64,000 nt of DNA, taken from assembly GCA_016218725.1 (NCBI GenBank), contig JACRDB010000149.1, forward strand, positions 108,019-172,018. Direction: 5' to 3'. This stretch comes from Deltaproteobacteria bacterium (GTDB lineage Bacteria; Myxococcota_A; Polyangia; Polyangiales; Ga0077539). Within the stretch, counting starts at the first letter, position 1, and each line of letters opens with the position of its first letter. Below the pieces are notes generated by a model that saw only the letters and a list, made by a program, of their open reading frames with translations, made no database searches and was not told the origin of the DNA. The position numbers and the translations under genes were made by a program. Below, in pieces: positions 35,834-43,630 of this stretch.

Positions 35834-37139
35834 CCTGCGCGCCCCGGCGCTGACGCTCGCGCTCCTGCGGAGCGGCGTCGCGGCGATCGCCCTGGCCTCG
35901 CCGGAGGCGTCCGTGGCGCGCGCGGTGAGCGCGAGGGACCCCTCGCTCCGGCTCTGCGTGGACGGCGCACGGTGGCTGGGTACGACGGTGCCCTTCAGCC
36001 CGCGGGCGGTGGACCTGGTGGAGCTCGCGCTGCGCGCGTCGGGCCTCCTGACCCTCCTGGGGCTCTGGACCCGCTGGAGCGTCGTGGCGCTGCTCCTGTC
36101 CTTCGGGTACGTGTCCGCGGCGGTGCAGTGCGAGGGCACGGCCTTCCATGACATGCACCTCCTGTGGATGCTCTGCCTCCTCGCGGTGAGCCCCTGCGGC
36201 GAGGCCCTGTCCCTCGACCGCTGGGCGCGTGGAGGGAGCGTCCTGGGCGACGGCCCCGAGCGCGCCTCCGGCGAGGCCGTGGCCCTCGCGAGGGCGCTCC
36301 TGGCGATGGTGTATTTCTTCCCCGGGCTGTGGAAGCTGTGGACCTCGGGGCCCGCGTGGGTCCTCGGGGACAACCTCCGGAACCAGCTCTGGTACAAGTG
36401 GTTCGAGCACGGGCACGTGCCCGCGTGGCGGATCGATCGGGCGCCGTGGCTCTGCTCCCTGGGGGCCCTCTCGGTGCTGGCGCTGGAGCTGGGCTTCCCG
36501 GCGCTGGTGCTCACCGCGCGTGGGCGCGTGCCGGCCATGCTGGGCGGGATCACCTTCCACGCGCTGAGCGCGGTGTTCCTCGCGATCCATTTCCCGAGCC
36601 TGCTCGTGTGCTACGTGGTCCTGCTCGACGGTGAGGCGCTGCGCCAACGGGGGCTGCGGTATCTCTCGCGCGCGGGCGCGCGCGAAGGCGACGGCGGGGG
36701 TCGCGCGCGCGCGCGAGGGCTGTGGTGGGTGCGGGGCGTGGGTGGGGCGCTGTGCGTGGCGGTGGCCGTCCAGGGAGCGAGGGGACGGATGCAGGCGTGG
36801 CCCTTTGCGTGCTATCCTACCTTTGAATACATCGCGCCGGACACCGTGGAGGACCTGGCGGCGGAGGTGGCGCTGGAGGGCGGCGGGGTGCTGTGGCTGC
36901 GGGCTCCGAGGGCGCGGCCGCAAGGGGCCTGGGGGCTCACCTGGCGGCTCCTTGGGCGCTACGGCGGGGGGGTGGACCTGGCGGCGCTCGGGAGCTGGGC
37001 GCGGGCCACGGCGGCGCGCCAGGGCCACGCGAGGGCGCTGGCGAGCGCGCGGTCGGTGCGGTACTGGGCCGAGCGCTGGAGCGCGGACCCGGACCGCGCG
37101 GGTGAGGGCCCGCTGGAGAGGCGGCCCGTGGGGGAGTAG
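35814..37139 (+). CDS. HTTM-like polytopic membrane protein
   Basis: A 441-aa inner-membrane protein with about eight to nine hydrophobic helices (for example WSVVALLLSFGYVSAAVQ, LLWMLCLLAVS, ALLAMVYFFPGLWKLW, VLALELGFPALVLTA). The pattern, including FHDMHLLWM and an aromatic-rich YFFPGLWKLW, resembles the HTTM/vitamin-K gamma-carboxylase-like and DoxX-like families. The C-terminal 130 residues are soluble and Arg-rich. TTG start inside the end of the diiron gene. The operon context suggests a membrane redox unit with the diiron protein; substrate unknown. Confidence 0.6.
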   Translation: MRLPLGDLRAPALTLALLRSGVAAIALASPEASVARAVSARDPSLRLCVDGARWLGTTVPFSPRAVDLVELALRASGLLTLLGLWTRWSVVALLLSFGYVSAAVQCEGTAFHDMHLLWMLCLLAVSPCGEALSLDRWARGGSVLGDGPERASGEAVALARALLAMVYFFPGLWKLWTSGPAWVLGDNLRNQLWYKWFEHGHVPAWRIDRAPWLCSLGALSVLALELGFPALVLTARGRVPAMLGGITFHALSAVFLAIHFPSLLVCYVVLLDGEALRQRGLRYLSRAGAREGDGGGRARARGLWWVRGVGGALCVAVAVQGARGRMQAWPFACYPTFEYIAPDTVEDLAAEVALEGGGVLWLRAPRARPQGAWGLTWRLLGRYGGGVDLAALGSWARATAARQGHARALASARSVRYWAERWSADPDRAGEGPLERRPVGE

Positions 37140-37236
37140 CGGGGCCCTGCGCGGGCGCGGGGAGGCTGGAGCTTCACCGAAGTTTCGGACCGCCTCTCGG
37201 TCGGGGGCGTCCGTACCAGTCAGGCAGAGCGGCAGC

Positions 37237-37268
37237 GGTGGTTCCATTGACGACATCATTGGACCACC
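37237..37268 (+). promoter_or_regulatory. Candidate enhancer (UAS) dyad
   Basis: GGTGGTTCCATTG and CATTGGACCACC form an interrupted inverted repeat about 150 bp upstream of the sigma-54-type promoter, a typical distance for an NtrC-family binding site. The 10-mer GGACCACCGG (37261-37270) recurs at 43488-43497 between the divergent promoters. Suggestive only. Confidence 0.35.
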
Positions 37269-37403
37269 GGGGGCGTGTCTGGAGGCATCAAGGGACTCCC
37301 CTGGTGGCGAAGCCATCTTCACACGACAGGGCGTGCCGACCGCCCGAACGAAGGGAACTTCGGTGGAGCTCCTGGGGTGGCCAAAGGCGACACATTTCTC
37401 TTG

Positions 37404-37420
37404 CTGGCGTGAGAAATGCT
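37404..37420 (+). promoter_or_regulatory. Sigma-54-type promoter of the activator gene
   Basis: CTGGCGTGAGAAATGCT matches the -24/-12 consensus YTGGCACGRNNNTTGCW at the invariant GG and GC with the exact 10-bp spacing (GG at 37406-37407, GC at 37418-37419). A transcript would start near 37431, 22 nt before the ATG at 37453. It suggests the activator is itself sigma-54 dependent (autoregulated). Confidence 0.6.
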
Positions 37421-37452
37421 CGGAATGATCCCCGGTCTGGAGGGCGTCGTTG

Positions 37453-38823
37453 ATGACTGTGTTGTGGCATCACTTCCTGGGGGCTTCAAAGACCTACGCA
37501 GAGGAAATCGCCGCGAGGCTCCAGGTGGAGGGCCTGGAGGTCCAGGCGTGGCACCCGGAGCTGGAGGGCTCGGTCGGTGTGGTCTTCCTGGGCTCGGAGC
37601 TTCAGGAGACCTGTCAGTTCCTCCGGGACGCCCAGGGCGACGGCACCACGCGGGTGGTCGCCGTCGCCGTCGGGGAGGCGCTCCCCGCGGACGGCTGGCG
37701 CCTGCTCCGCGCCGGCGCCTGCGACCTCTTACACCTGGCCTGCGCGGACAGCTCCCTTGCGACGGTCCTGGCGAGGGTCCAGCGGATCCTCGACCTCGAT
37801 CGCCTCATGGGCTCCAGGCTGGTGAGGGAGCACGTGATCGGGCGTAGCCCGTCGTGGACGCGGATGTTGCGTCAGCTCGTCGAGGTGGCGCGCTTCACGC
37901 AGGCGTCGGTGCTCATCGAAGGGGAGAGCGGCACGGGGAAGGAGCTCCTCGCGCGCCTTCTGCACACCCTGGATCCGCGCACGGACAAGCGGGACATCGT
38001 CCTCATGGACTGCACGACCCTGGTCCGGGACCTCTCGGGGAGTGAGTTCTTCGGGCACGAACGGGGCGCCTACACAGGCGCGGTAGGGGCCCGCGAAGGG
38101 GTCTTCGCCATGGCCGATGGGGGGACGCTCTTCCTCGACGAGGTGGGCGAGCTCCCGCTGGAGCTTCAGGCCCAGCTCCTGCGCGCCATCCAGGAGCGCA
38201 CCTACAAGCGCGTCGGCGGGAACGCCTGGCACCGCGTGAACTTCCGGCTGGTCTGCGCCACCAACCGCGACCTCCTCCAGGCCGTGGAGCGCGGGGAGTT
38301 CCGGCGGGACCTCTATTATCGCATCGCGGGGTGGCGCTGCGCGCCGCCGCCGCTCCGGGAGCGGATCGAGGACATCATCCCGCTGGCCGAGCACTTCCTC
38401 GCGGCGGCGCTCCCCGAGGGTCGACCGGTGGGCTTCGCGCCGCTGGTGCGTGACCACCTGGTCCGGAGGATGTACCCTGGCAATGTACGAGACCTCCGGC
38501 AGCTCGTGCACCGCATGGTGTGCAGGCACGTGGGAGACGGGCCGATCTCTCCGGGGTCCCTCCCCTCCGAAGAGTGGCCGGAGAGCGCGGACGCCGAGGG
38601 CTGGGCGGACGAAGCCTTCGAAGGAGCGGTTCGCCGCGCGGTGGTCCAGGGCGCGTCGCTCAAGGCCATCAGCCGCGCGGCGTCGGAGCTGGCCGTGAGG
38701 GTCGCGCTCCAGGAGGCCGGGGGCAACCTCCAGCGCGCCGCGAAGACGCTCGGCGTCACGGACCGCGCGCTGCAACTTCGGCGCGCCAGCCGCCGCGCTG
38801 ACCTCGACACCATCGACGCCTAG
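37453..38823 (+). CDS. Sigma-54-dependent transcriptional activator
   Basis: A 456-aa NtrC-family bacterial enhancer-binding protein. Residues 1-120 form a degenerate receiver-like domain without a convincing phospho-acceptor Asp. The AAA+ core has Walker A GESGTGKE (157-164), a sigma-54-contacting GAYTGA loop (205-210), and Walker B GTLFLDEV (224-231), followed by RRDLYYRI and LRERIEDI. A Fis-type helix-turn-helix is at the end (NLQRAAKTLGVTDRALQL). It should remodel sigma-54 holoenzyme. ATG at 37453 with GGAGGG 8 nt upstream. Sigma-54-type promoters precede it and both divergent transcripts at 43.3-43.6 kb, so it is the likely activator of that cluster. Confidence 0.88.
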   Translation: MTVLWHHFLGASKTYAEEIAARLQVEGLEVQAWHPELEGSVGVVFLGSELQETCQFLRDAQGDGTTRVVAVAVGEALPADGWRLLRAGACDLLHLACADSSLATVLARVQRILDLDRLMGSRLVREHVIGRSPSWTRMLRQLVEVARFTQASVLIEGESGTGKELLARLLHTLDPRTDKRDIVLMDCTTLVRDLSGSEFFGHERGAYTGAVGAREGVFAMADGGTLFLDEVGELPLELQAQLLRAIQERTYKRVGGNAWHRVNFRLVCATNRDLLQAVERGEFRRDLYYRIAGWRCAPPPLRERIEDIIPLAEHFLAAALPEGRPVGFAPLVRDHLVRRMYPGNVRDLRQLVHRMVCRHVGDGPISPGSLPSEEWPESADAEGWADEAFEGAVRRAVVQGASLKAISRAASELAVRVALQEAGGNLQRAAKTLGVTDRALQLRRASRRADLDTIDA

Positions 38824-39551
38824 CGCTCGCGCTCCAACAGCCGCAGGAGGTTTCCGCCCGTCACGAGGGCCTCGTCGTCGCGCCGCAGCCCGAGGGCGCG
38901 GACCTTGGCGAGCTCGAGGCCCGGGTGGAGCCACGGTCCATCGGAGCCGAAGAGAAGCCGCTCCGGGCCCAGCGTGCGCACGGCCTCCTCCAGGACGTCG
39001 AAGCGCCGCACGCCCGCGGTGTCCACGACGACGTTGCGGTACCGAGGGAGCATGTCAATGAGCGCGCGCTGCGCAGCCCAGTCGTCGGCGAAGCTCCCGA
39101 GGTGAGGGATGATGAAGTCCACCTCCGGGTACTCCTCGGCGAGGAGACGCACCTGCGAGACCTCCCCCGCGACGTCGTACACGATGGGCAGCGCGAGGCG
39201 CCTGGCGACCTCGCAGACCTCGCGGGTGATCCGCGCCTGGTGGCGGTGGACCTTGATCCCGCGGAAGCCGTGGCGCTCGACCAGCGCGCGCACGCGGGAG
39301 GCGACCTGGCCTCGCTCGTGGACCGGGTGGACGAAGGCGAAGCCGATCCAGCGCTCCGGGTCCGAGGCGACGATGCGCGCGACGATCGCGTTGGCGCAGC
39401 CGTACTCTGAAGCGAACACCGAGAAGAGCACCGTGCGCTGGATCCCCGCGGCGCGGGCCCTCTCGGTATACCGATCGAGGGGCGCCGAGGTGTCCCAGGG
39501 GCCGGTGAGGCCGTCGCCGATCCCCGCGTGGCAGTGGGCGTCTACGATCAC
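38820..39551 (-). CDS. Amidohydrolase_2-type TIM-barrel hydrolase
   Basis: A 243-aa metal-dependent hydrolase: the HxH motif is at the very start (DAHCHAG, H6 and H8), followed by K100/H102 in GIKVHRH, H150 in IIPHLGS and a C-terminal metal-ligand Asp (D204, FGSDGPW). This set defines the amidohydrolase_2 family of hydrolases and decarboxylases. GTG start at 39551, 16 bp after the stop of the 520-aa unknown, so it is last in the minus-strand operon. Its last four bases overlap the end of the convergent activator gene. Substrate unknown. Confidence 0.8.
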   Translation of the reverse strand: MIVDAHCHAGIGDGLTGPWDTSAPLDRYTERARAAGIQRTVLFSVFASEYGCANAIVARIVASDPERWIGFAFVHPVHERGQVASRVRALVERHGFRGIKVHRHQARITREVCEVARRLALPIVYDVAGEVSQVRLLAEEYPEVDFIIPHLGSFADDWAAQRALIDMLPRYRNVVVDTAGVRRFDVLEEAVRTLGPERLLFGSDGPWLHPGLELAKVRALGLRRDDEALVTGGNLLRLLERER

Positions 39552-39567
39552 GGGGCCACTGGGAGGG

Positions 39568-41130
39568 TCAGCGCTGCGGGACCGTGCCCCGGCGCTGGGC
39601 CTGGAGGCGCTGGGCGATGTGCACCGAGGGGAGGGTGATGTCGATGGGCCTCGACTGGACCTCGCGGGCGGCGAGGTTGACGCCGGTGACGGCGCGGTAG
39701 GCGTGCACGTAGCCCACCACCTGCGAGCGCCAGAAGTCCGCCCACACGCCCGCCTCGGCCTGGTCCACAACCTTCATCCAGCCGCCGTACCGCACGCCCA
39801 GGAGGAGCTGCTCGCCGAAGACGGCGAGGAGGTTGTAGTGGGTCACGGAGGTGCTGGACCAGCCCTGGAGGGACTTCATGGTGTCCACCCGGTCCATCCA
39901 GTCCTCGGGGTAGGGGACCATCACGCGGTTGCCGAAGAAGTCCCGCAGCTCGGGGCGGGCGAGGAGCCACTGCTCGATCAGGGCCTCGCCGCGCGCCGTC
40001 GGGGTGAGGTCCCCGAACTGGTTGTCGGCCCCCTCGGCGAGCACCAGGTGCAGCTCGCGCAGGGCGTTGAGCACCGGGAAGGCGTCGGCGCGCCGGGTCA
40101 TGTCGTCGCGCTGGTCGTAGTAGACGGTGCACTTGTTCAGGAGCTCGTGGAAGGCGCTCAGGAACTGCGTGCGGCTGTCCGCGGGGCGAGCGCCTCGCAC
40201 CGCCGCGCCCTGGAGGGCGAGGCCATACTGGTGGGCGTACTCGTGGGCCCGGCGCTTGACCGAGAGCCGCTCGTACTCGTCCTGGAGCCAGCCCCAGAGG
40301 AGGTTGCTCAGGGGGCGGAGCGCGTCGAACTTGAGCGTGCGGATCGGGGCGTAGCCCTTCGGCACGTCGCGGTTCTGGAACTGGTACCCGATGAGCTTGA
40401 GGGTCTGGGTCATCATCGACTCCTCGTGCCAGTAGTTCCAGAGGAGCTCCATCAGGCACGGGTTCGCGAGCCTGGACAAGAGCGGCCCGGTGCAGTTGTC
40501 GTGGCTGCGGCTCGGCGGGAGGTCATCCTTGACGACCAGGTCCGCCAGCCGTTCGCGGACGATCGCGAGGTAGGGCAGTGTCAGGTGCCGAGTCTGGCCA
40601 GCCTTGGTGATGAGTTGGAGCACTCCATTGGTGTCTCTGTCCGTCCGGAGTCCATCGACGTTGCCAGCGGTGAGCGACAAATCCGGCGGGAAGGCGTCGT
40701 TCATCACATCAAGCCAGAGCCCGCACTCGTACTCCATGAAGATGTTGGTCGCGGCCTTGAGCACTTCGTAGGCCTCCCTCCCGTGGAAGTTCGGTGAGTC
40801 TTTCCGCTTGCGCGGCGTCCTCTCTGGATGGTGGACATTAGGGACACTGGCGCCCTGCAGGCGCTGGTTCAGCTCGATGTCCGGTTCCGGGGCGGCGGAC
40901 TCGCAGCCGAACACACTATCGATATAGCGCTTGTAGCGCCCGAAGGAGCGCGCTCGGGACCGGTTGAGGATCACCTGCCAGAGCACATCAGAGGGCAGCG
41001 CGCCCACGTTCGGGGGCGTGAGGATGACGGGATATGGGCCCCCGACACCAGCGGTCCCTGCGGCCTGCGGGGTAACTGGCGTGGCCGGGGTTGGTGGAAG
41101 ACCCTGGTTTCCCTGGTTTGATGCTGCCAT
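39568..41130 (-). CDS. 520-aa protein of unknown family
   Basis: No family is recognised. The N-terminal 30 residues are Pro/Thr/Gly-rich (LPPTPATPVTPQAAG) and probably a flexible leader, not a signal peptide. The remainder looks like a mostly helical globular protein rich in Trp and Tyr (LLWNYWHEESMM, NLLWGWLQDEYERL, EYAHQYGLAL, GVWADFWRSQVVGYVHAY). There is no membrane segment and no obvious catalytic motif. It is in tight operon order: 16 bp after the metallopeptidase-like gene and 16 bp before the amidohydrolase. It could be a structural or effector component of the sigma-54 cluster; nothing in the sequence proves this. Confidence 0.6.
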   Translation of the reverse strand: MAASNQGNQGLPPTPATPVTPQAAGTAGVGGPYPVILTPPNVGALPSDVLWQVILNRSRARSFGRYKRYIDSVFGCESAAPEPDIELNQRLQGASVPNVHHPERTPRKRKDSPNFHGREAYEVLKAATNIFMEYECGLWLDVMNDAFPPDLSLTAGNVDGLRTDRDTNGVLQLITKAGQTRHLTLPYLAIVRERLADLVVKDDLPPSRSHDNCTGPLLSRLANPCLMELLWNYWHEESMMTQTLKLIGYQFQNRDVPKGYAPIRTLKFDALRPLSNLLWGWLQDEYERLSVKRRAHEYAHQYGLALQGAAVRGARPADSRTQFLSAFHELLNKCTVYYDQRDDMTRRADAFPVLNALRELHLVLAEGADNQFGDLTPTARGEALIEQWLLARPELRDFFGNRVMVPYPEDWMDRVDTMKSLQGWSSTSVTHYNLLAVFGEQLLLGVRYGGWMKVVDQAEAGVWADFWRSQVVGYVHAYRAVTGVNLAAREVQSRPIDITLPSVHIAQRLQAQRRGTVPQR

Positions 41131-41146
41131 GATCGTCTCCCTCTCT

Positions 41147-42424
41147 TCACTGGTGAGCGCTGCAGTTACGTGCGGTGTTCAGACTCGTCTCCAGCGCCCA
41201 GCGCCGGAGCATCCACTCCAACAATCGACTCTCGGTCTCGGCGCGCATCGCGCCGTCGGTCCGCGCCTGACCAAGCGCCGCGAGGGCGATGGTCGGCGAG
41301 GTCCGCCAGGCCTCCCCGGGCGCGCGCTCCCAGGACCGGAGCACCCGCCGGAGTGACGACGGTTGACGGTCGTCCACGCGCGCGGCCTGCCGGAGCGTCA
41401 GGCCCCGCAGGGCCGCCGGTCGGTGCTCCGCGAGCAGCGTCGCGACCGCGGGGAGCGTCTCCTCCAGCGCGCGGAGGGGCCGCTCCACCTCGGGGTCGAG
41501 GCCGCGCAGCGGCATCAAGCCCTCCCACATCCGCGCGAGGGCGCCCCACTGCGAAGACGGGTAGAGTTCGGCCCCGAGGGCGCAGCTCAGCTTCGCGCGG
41601 ATCCACGGCGTAGGGTGCGGGTCGTCCGGCGCCGTGTGGAACATGAACGCCCTCGGGAGGCTCAGGAGCGCCAGGAGCCCCTGGGTCGCCGTCACGCCGA
41701 CCCTGGCCACGCCCCAGAAGTCCGCGAGCACCTCGGAGAGCCAGCGGTCCCACGCCAGCCAGGCAGGCGCCAGGTGCCCCGCGCCTCGGGCGATGGACCG
41801 CAGCACGGGTCGGAGCGACGCCTCCAGGCCGAGGCTCGACGCCACCTGGTGGCCTACCTCGTGCGCCAGCGACGACGCCACCCCGCTGCCGATCATCCGC
41901 TCGCGCGGCAGGCGGATCAACGCGACGGGGTTTGGCACCGCCCCGGGCAGCCTCGCGTGGAGCCGCCGGATGGCACCGCCATGGCCTCGGTCCAGGTAGC
42001 AGAGCACCGGCGGAGGCGGCGCGAAGCCCTCGATGCGCAGGGCGTCTGAGGCCACCACGTCCAGGCCCGCCACCCAGACCCCAGTGTCGTGCTCGCTGCG
42101 CTGACCGAGCGCGTCGGCGAAGATGTCGAAGCGCGCGAGGAGCTGCTGGAAACGCAGGCGCAGCAAGGCGAAGCGGGTGTGCGAGCGCGCGAGGTCCCAG
42201 GCGCCAGACCGCGTCAGCCAACCGAGGAAGGCGTCAATCCTGCGGAGGAGCGCCACGCGGCCGGCGCGGAGCTGCGTCTCGATCGCGGAGAGCACCCCGG
42301 GGCTCACCGCCGCTGAGGGGATCGCCGGGATGGTCATGGCGAAGGGGCGCACCCGGGTGACGCGCGTGCCAAGCGCTCGCGCCTCCCGATCCAACCAACG
42401 CAGCGCCATGACGTCCGTGTTCAT
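41147..42424 (-). CDS. HExxH metallopeptidase-like protein
   Basis: A 425-aa protein with a zinc-protease signature: HEVGH (188-192) in SLAHEVGHQVASSLG, and a downstream glutamate in WLSEVLADFWG (E231), which fits the ExxAD third-ligand pattern of gluzincins. The rest is Ala/Leu/Arg-rich and helical. There is no Sec signal peptide or membrane anchor, so the protein is cytoplasmic or exported by another route. It lies between the acidic/glycine-zipper gene (21 bp) and the 520-aa unknown (16 bp). It may process or release the partner proteins; this is inference. Confidence 0.65.
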   Translation of the reverse strand: MNTDVMALRWLDREARALGTRVTRVRPFAMTIPAIPSAAVSPGVLSAIETQLRAGRVALLRRIDAFLGWLTRSGAWDLARSHTRFALLRLRFQQLLARFDIFADALGQRSEHDTGVWVAGLDVVASDALRIEGFAPPPPVLCYLDRGHGGAIRRLHARLPGAVPNPVALIRLPRERMIGSGVASSLAHEVGHQVASSLGLEASLRPVLRSIARGAGHLAPAWLAWDRWLSEVLADFWGVARVGVTATQGLLALLSLPRAFMFHTAPDDPHPTPWIRAKLSCALGAELYPSSQWGALARMWEGLMPLRGLDPEVERPLRALEETLPAVATLLAEHRPAALRGLTLRQAARVDDRQPSSLRRVLRSWERAPGEAWRTSPTIALAALGQARTDGAMRAETESRLLEWMLRRWALETSLNTARNCSAHQ

Positions 42425-42445
42425 TGGAGGGGCCTCTCGGGACGA

Positions 42446-43306
42446 TCACACACCGAAGAGGATGATCCTGGACCCCTGACGGACCCAGCGCCCGGTCCGC
42501 GAGGCGCCTTGCCCGGGGCTCCCCTGGCCCGACGTCGAGCTGGCTCCGCGCTGTGACGCCGAGAGCCCCGGCGCCCACCGCTCCGCGGAGAGCTCGAAGG
42601 CCTGGCGTGCCTGATGCATCGGGCTCTCGCCCGGCGGGCCGAGCTCCGACAGCTCCGTCGCGTGGCGGACGGCGTCGCCGGAGAGACGGACGAAGCGCTG
42701 CGCGACCTCGAAGTGCAGGTCCTCGGCGCTCAGCTCTCCGGGCTCCAGGCCCATGGCGCCCGCGGCCTGCGCCAGGCCACCCCCCGCCGGAGCGGAGGCG
42801 CCGCCGCCGATGGCGCCGCCGAGCGCACTGCCCAGCGCGCCGCCGAGCTGCCCGCCGATGGGGCCGCCGACCACCGACCCGAGGGCCTTGCCCGCCAGCG
42901 GGAGCGCCACCTTGGCCGCGCCCTTCAGGAACCCGCCCAGCGCCTTGCCGACCGGCGAACGGATGAACTTCCCGATGCCCTTCCCCACCTTGCGGAAGAG
43001 CTTGCCGAGGAAGTGGTCGAGCTCGGCCCCGTCCCGCACTTCGAGGAGCTCCGTGGCGAGCTCCAACACCTCGTCCTCGGTGAGCACCTCCTCGTAGGCG
43101 CTCCCCTCTCCCGAGGGGCCGTACTCCCCATACGCCTCTCCGAGGTTCGCCTCCTCGCCGAGGGCCTCCCCGTAAGGTCCCTCTCCGTAAGGTCCCTCCC
43201 CATAGGCCTCCTCGCCGAGCCCCGCCTCCTCGGCGAAGGTCTCCTCTTCGAGCGCGTTGAGCTCTTCTTCATTGATCTCCAACATCACGCGATCCAGGTT
43301 GTGCAT
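42446..43306 (-). CDS. Acidic EAYGEGPYGEG / glycine-zipper protein
   Basis: A 286-aa protein, first in the minus-strand operon. Residues 1-75 are extremely acidic with a Glu/Gly/Tyr repeat (EEAYGEGPYGEGPYGEALG). A basic amphipathic stretch (LGKLFRKVGKGIGKFIRSPVG, about 100-120) follows, then a long hydrophobic glycine-zipper (about 126-170) with many GxxxG steps such as GGQLGGALGSALGGAIGGG. It ends in the compact motif GRWVRQGSRIILFGV. There is no signal peptide. This architecture resembles a family of uncharacterised acidic-repeat bacterial proteins; membrane insertion or pore formation is plausible but unproven. A good GGAGGAG site precedes the ATG. Confidence 0.65.
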   Translation of the reverse strand: MHNLDRVMLEINEEELNALEEETFAEEAGLGEEAYGEGPYGEGPYGEALGEEANLGEAYGEYGPSGEGSAYEEVLTEDEVLELATELLEVRDGAELDHFLGKLFRKVGKGIGKFIRSPVGKALGGFLKGAAKVALPLAGKALGSVVGGPIGGQLGGALGSALGGAIGGGASAPAGGGLAQAAGAMGLEPGELSAEDLHFEVAQRFVRLSGDAVRHATELSELGPPGESPMHQARQAFELSAERWAPGLSASQRGASSTSGQGSPGQGASRTGRWVRQGSRIILFGV

Positions 43307-43374
43307 GGGACTCCTCCAGAGTGGATGCAGCACTGTGTGTCGCCGGAGACCGAGCGCCGCATTGGGCCACACCC

Positions 43375-43390
43375 AGCAACAGGCGTGCCG
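43375..43390 (-). promoter_or_regulatory. Sigma-54-type promoter (minus operon)
   Basis: On the minus strand CGGCACGCCTGTTGCT matches TGGCACGRNNNTTGCW at all positions except the first T and the purine, with GG and GC spaced exactly 10 bp. The start would be near 43364, about 58 nt before the ATG of the glycine-zipper gene (43306). This is one of the strongest -24/-12 elements in the window. Confidence 0.7.
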
Positions 43391-43533
43391 CCCGGCGCGC
43401 CCTGGGATTCCAGACAGCGGTCGCGAAGACTCCTTCGGCGCGGCGAGCATCACCGCGTCGCGGACGAAACGGCCTTCGGGAGGTCGAGGACCACCGGCGT
43501 TCGATCGCGCCGGAACAGCGGGCTCGCTTCACC

Positions 43534-43550
43534 CTGGCACATGGAGTGCA
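43534..43550 (+). promoter_or_regulatory. Sigma-54-type promoter (plus operon)
   Basis: CTGGCACATGGAGTGCA matches YTGGCAC and TGCW with the GG (43536-43537) and GC (43548-43549) at exact spacing. The start would be near 43561, 15 nt before the ATG of the double-M15 peptidase gene at 43576. It faces away from the minus-strand promoter 144 bp away. Confidence 0.7.
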
Positions 43551-43554
43551 GTGG

Positions 43555-43630
43555 CGAAGCACCGAGGAGAACTCCATGTCGCAGCCAATGGTCAGGAGGA
43601 GAGTCGGCGCAGCGCCGAAGCACCGAGGAG
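43555..43630 (+). repeat. 15-nt direct repeat around the peptidase start
   Basis: CGAAGCACCGAGGAG occurs at 43555-43569 (where GAGGAG is the ribosome-binding site) and again at 43616-43630 within the first codons. It could be a chance repeat, a slippage product, or an RNA-level control site. No function is known. Confidence 0.5.

Larger units (their letters stand above)
37140..37452 (+). other. Regulatory spacer upstream of sigma-54 activator
   Basis: This 313-bp gap holds no gene. It carries an inverted pair CACCGAAGTT / AACTTCGGTG (37175-37184 and 37356-37365), an imperfect GGTGGT...ACCACC dyad (37237-37268), and a sigma-54-type promoter (37404-37420). This is the layout of an enhancer-dependent promoter: distal sites plus a -24/-12 element. 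The Shine-Dalgarno GGAGGG is at 37439-37444. Confidence 0.55.
43307..43575 (+). other. Divergent sigma-54 control region
   Basis: A 269-bp non-coding region between two outward genes, each with its own sigma-54-type promoter. Between them (43391-43533) lies the space for enhancer sites, including GGACCACCGG at 43488-43497, shared with the activator's upstream region. There is no other gene in it. Confidence 0.7.
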
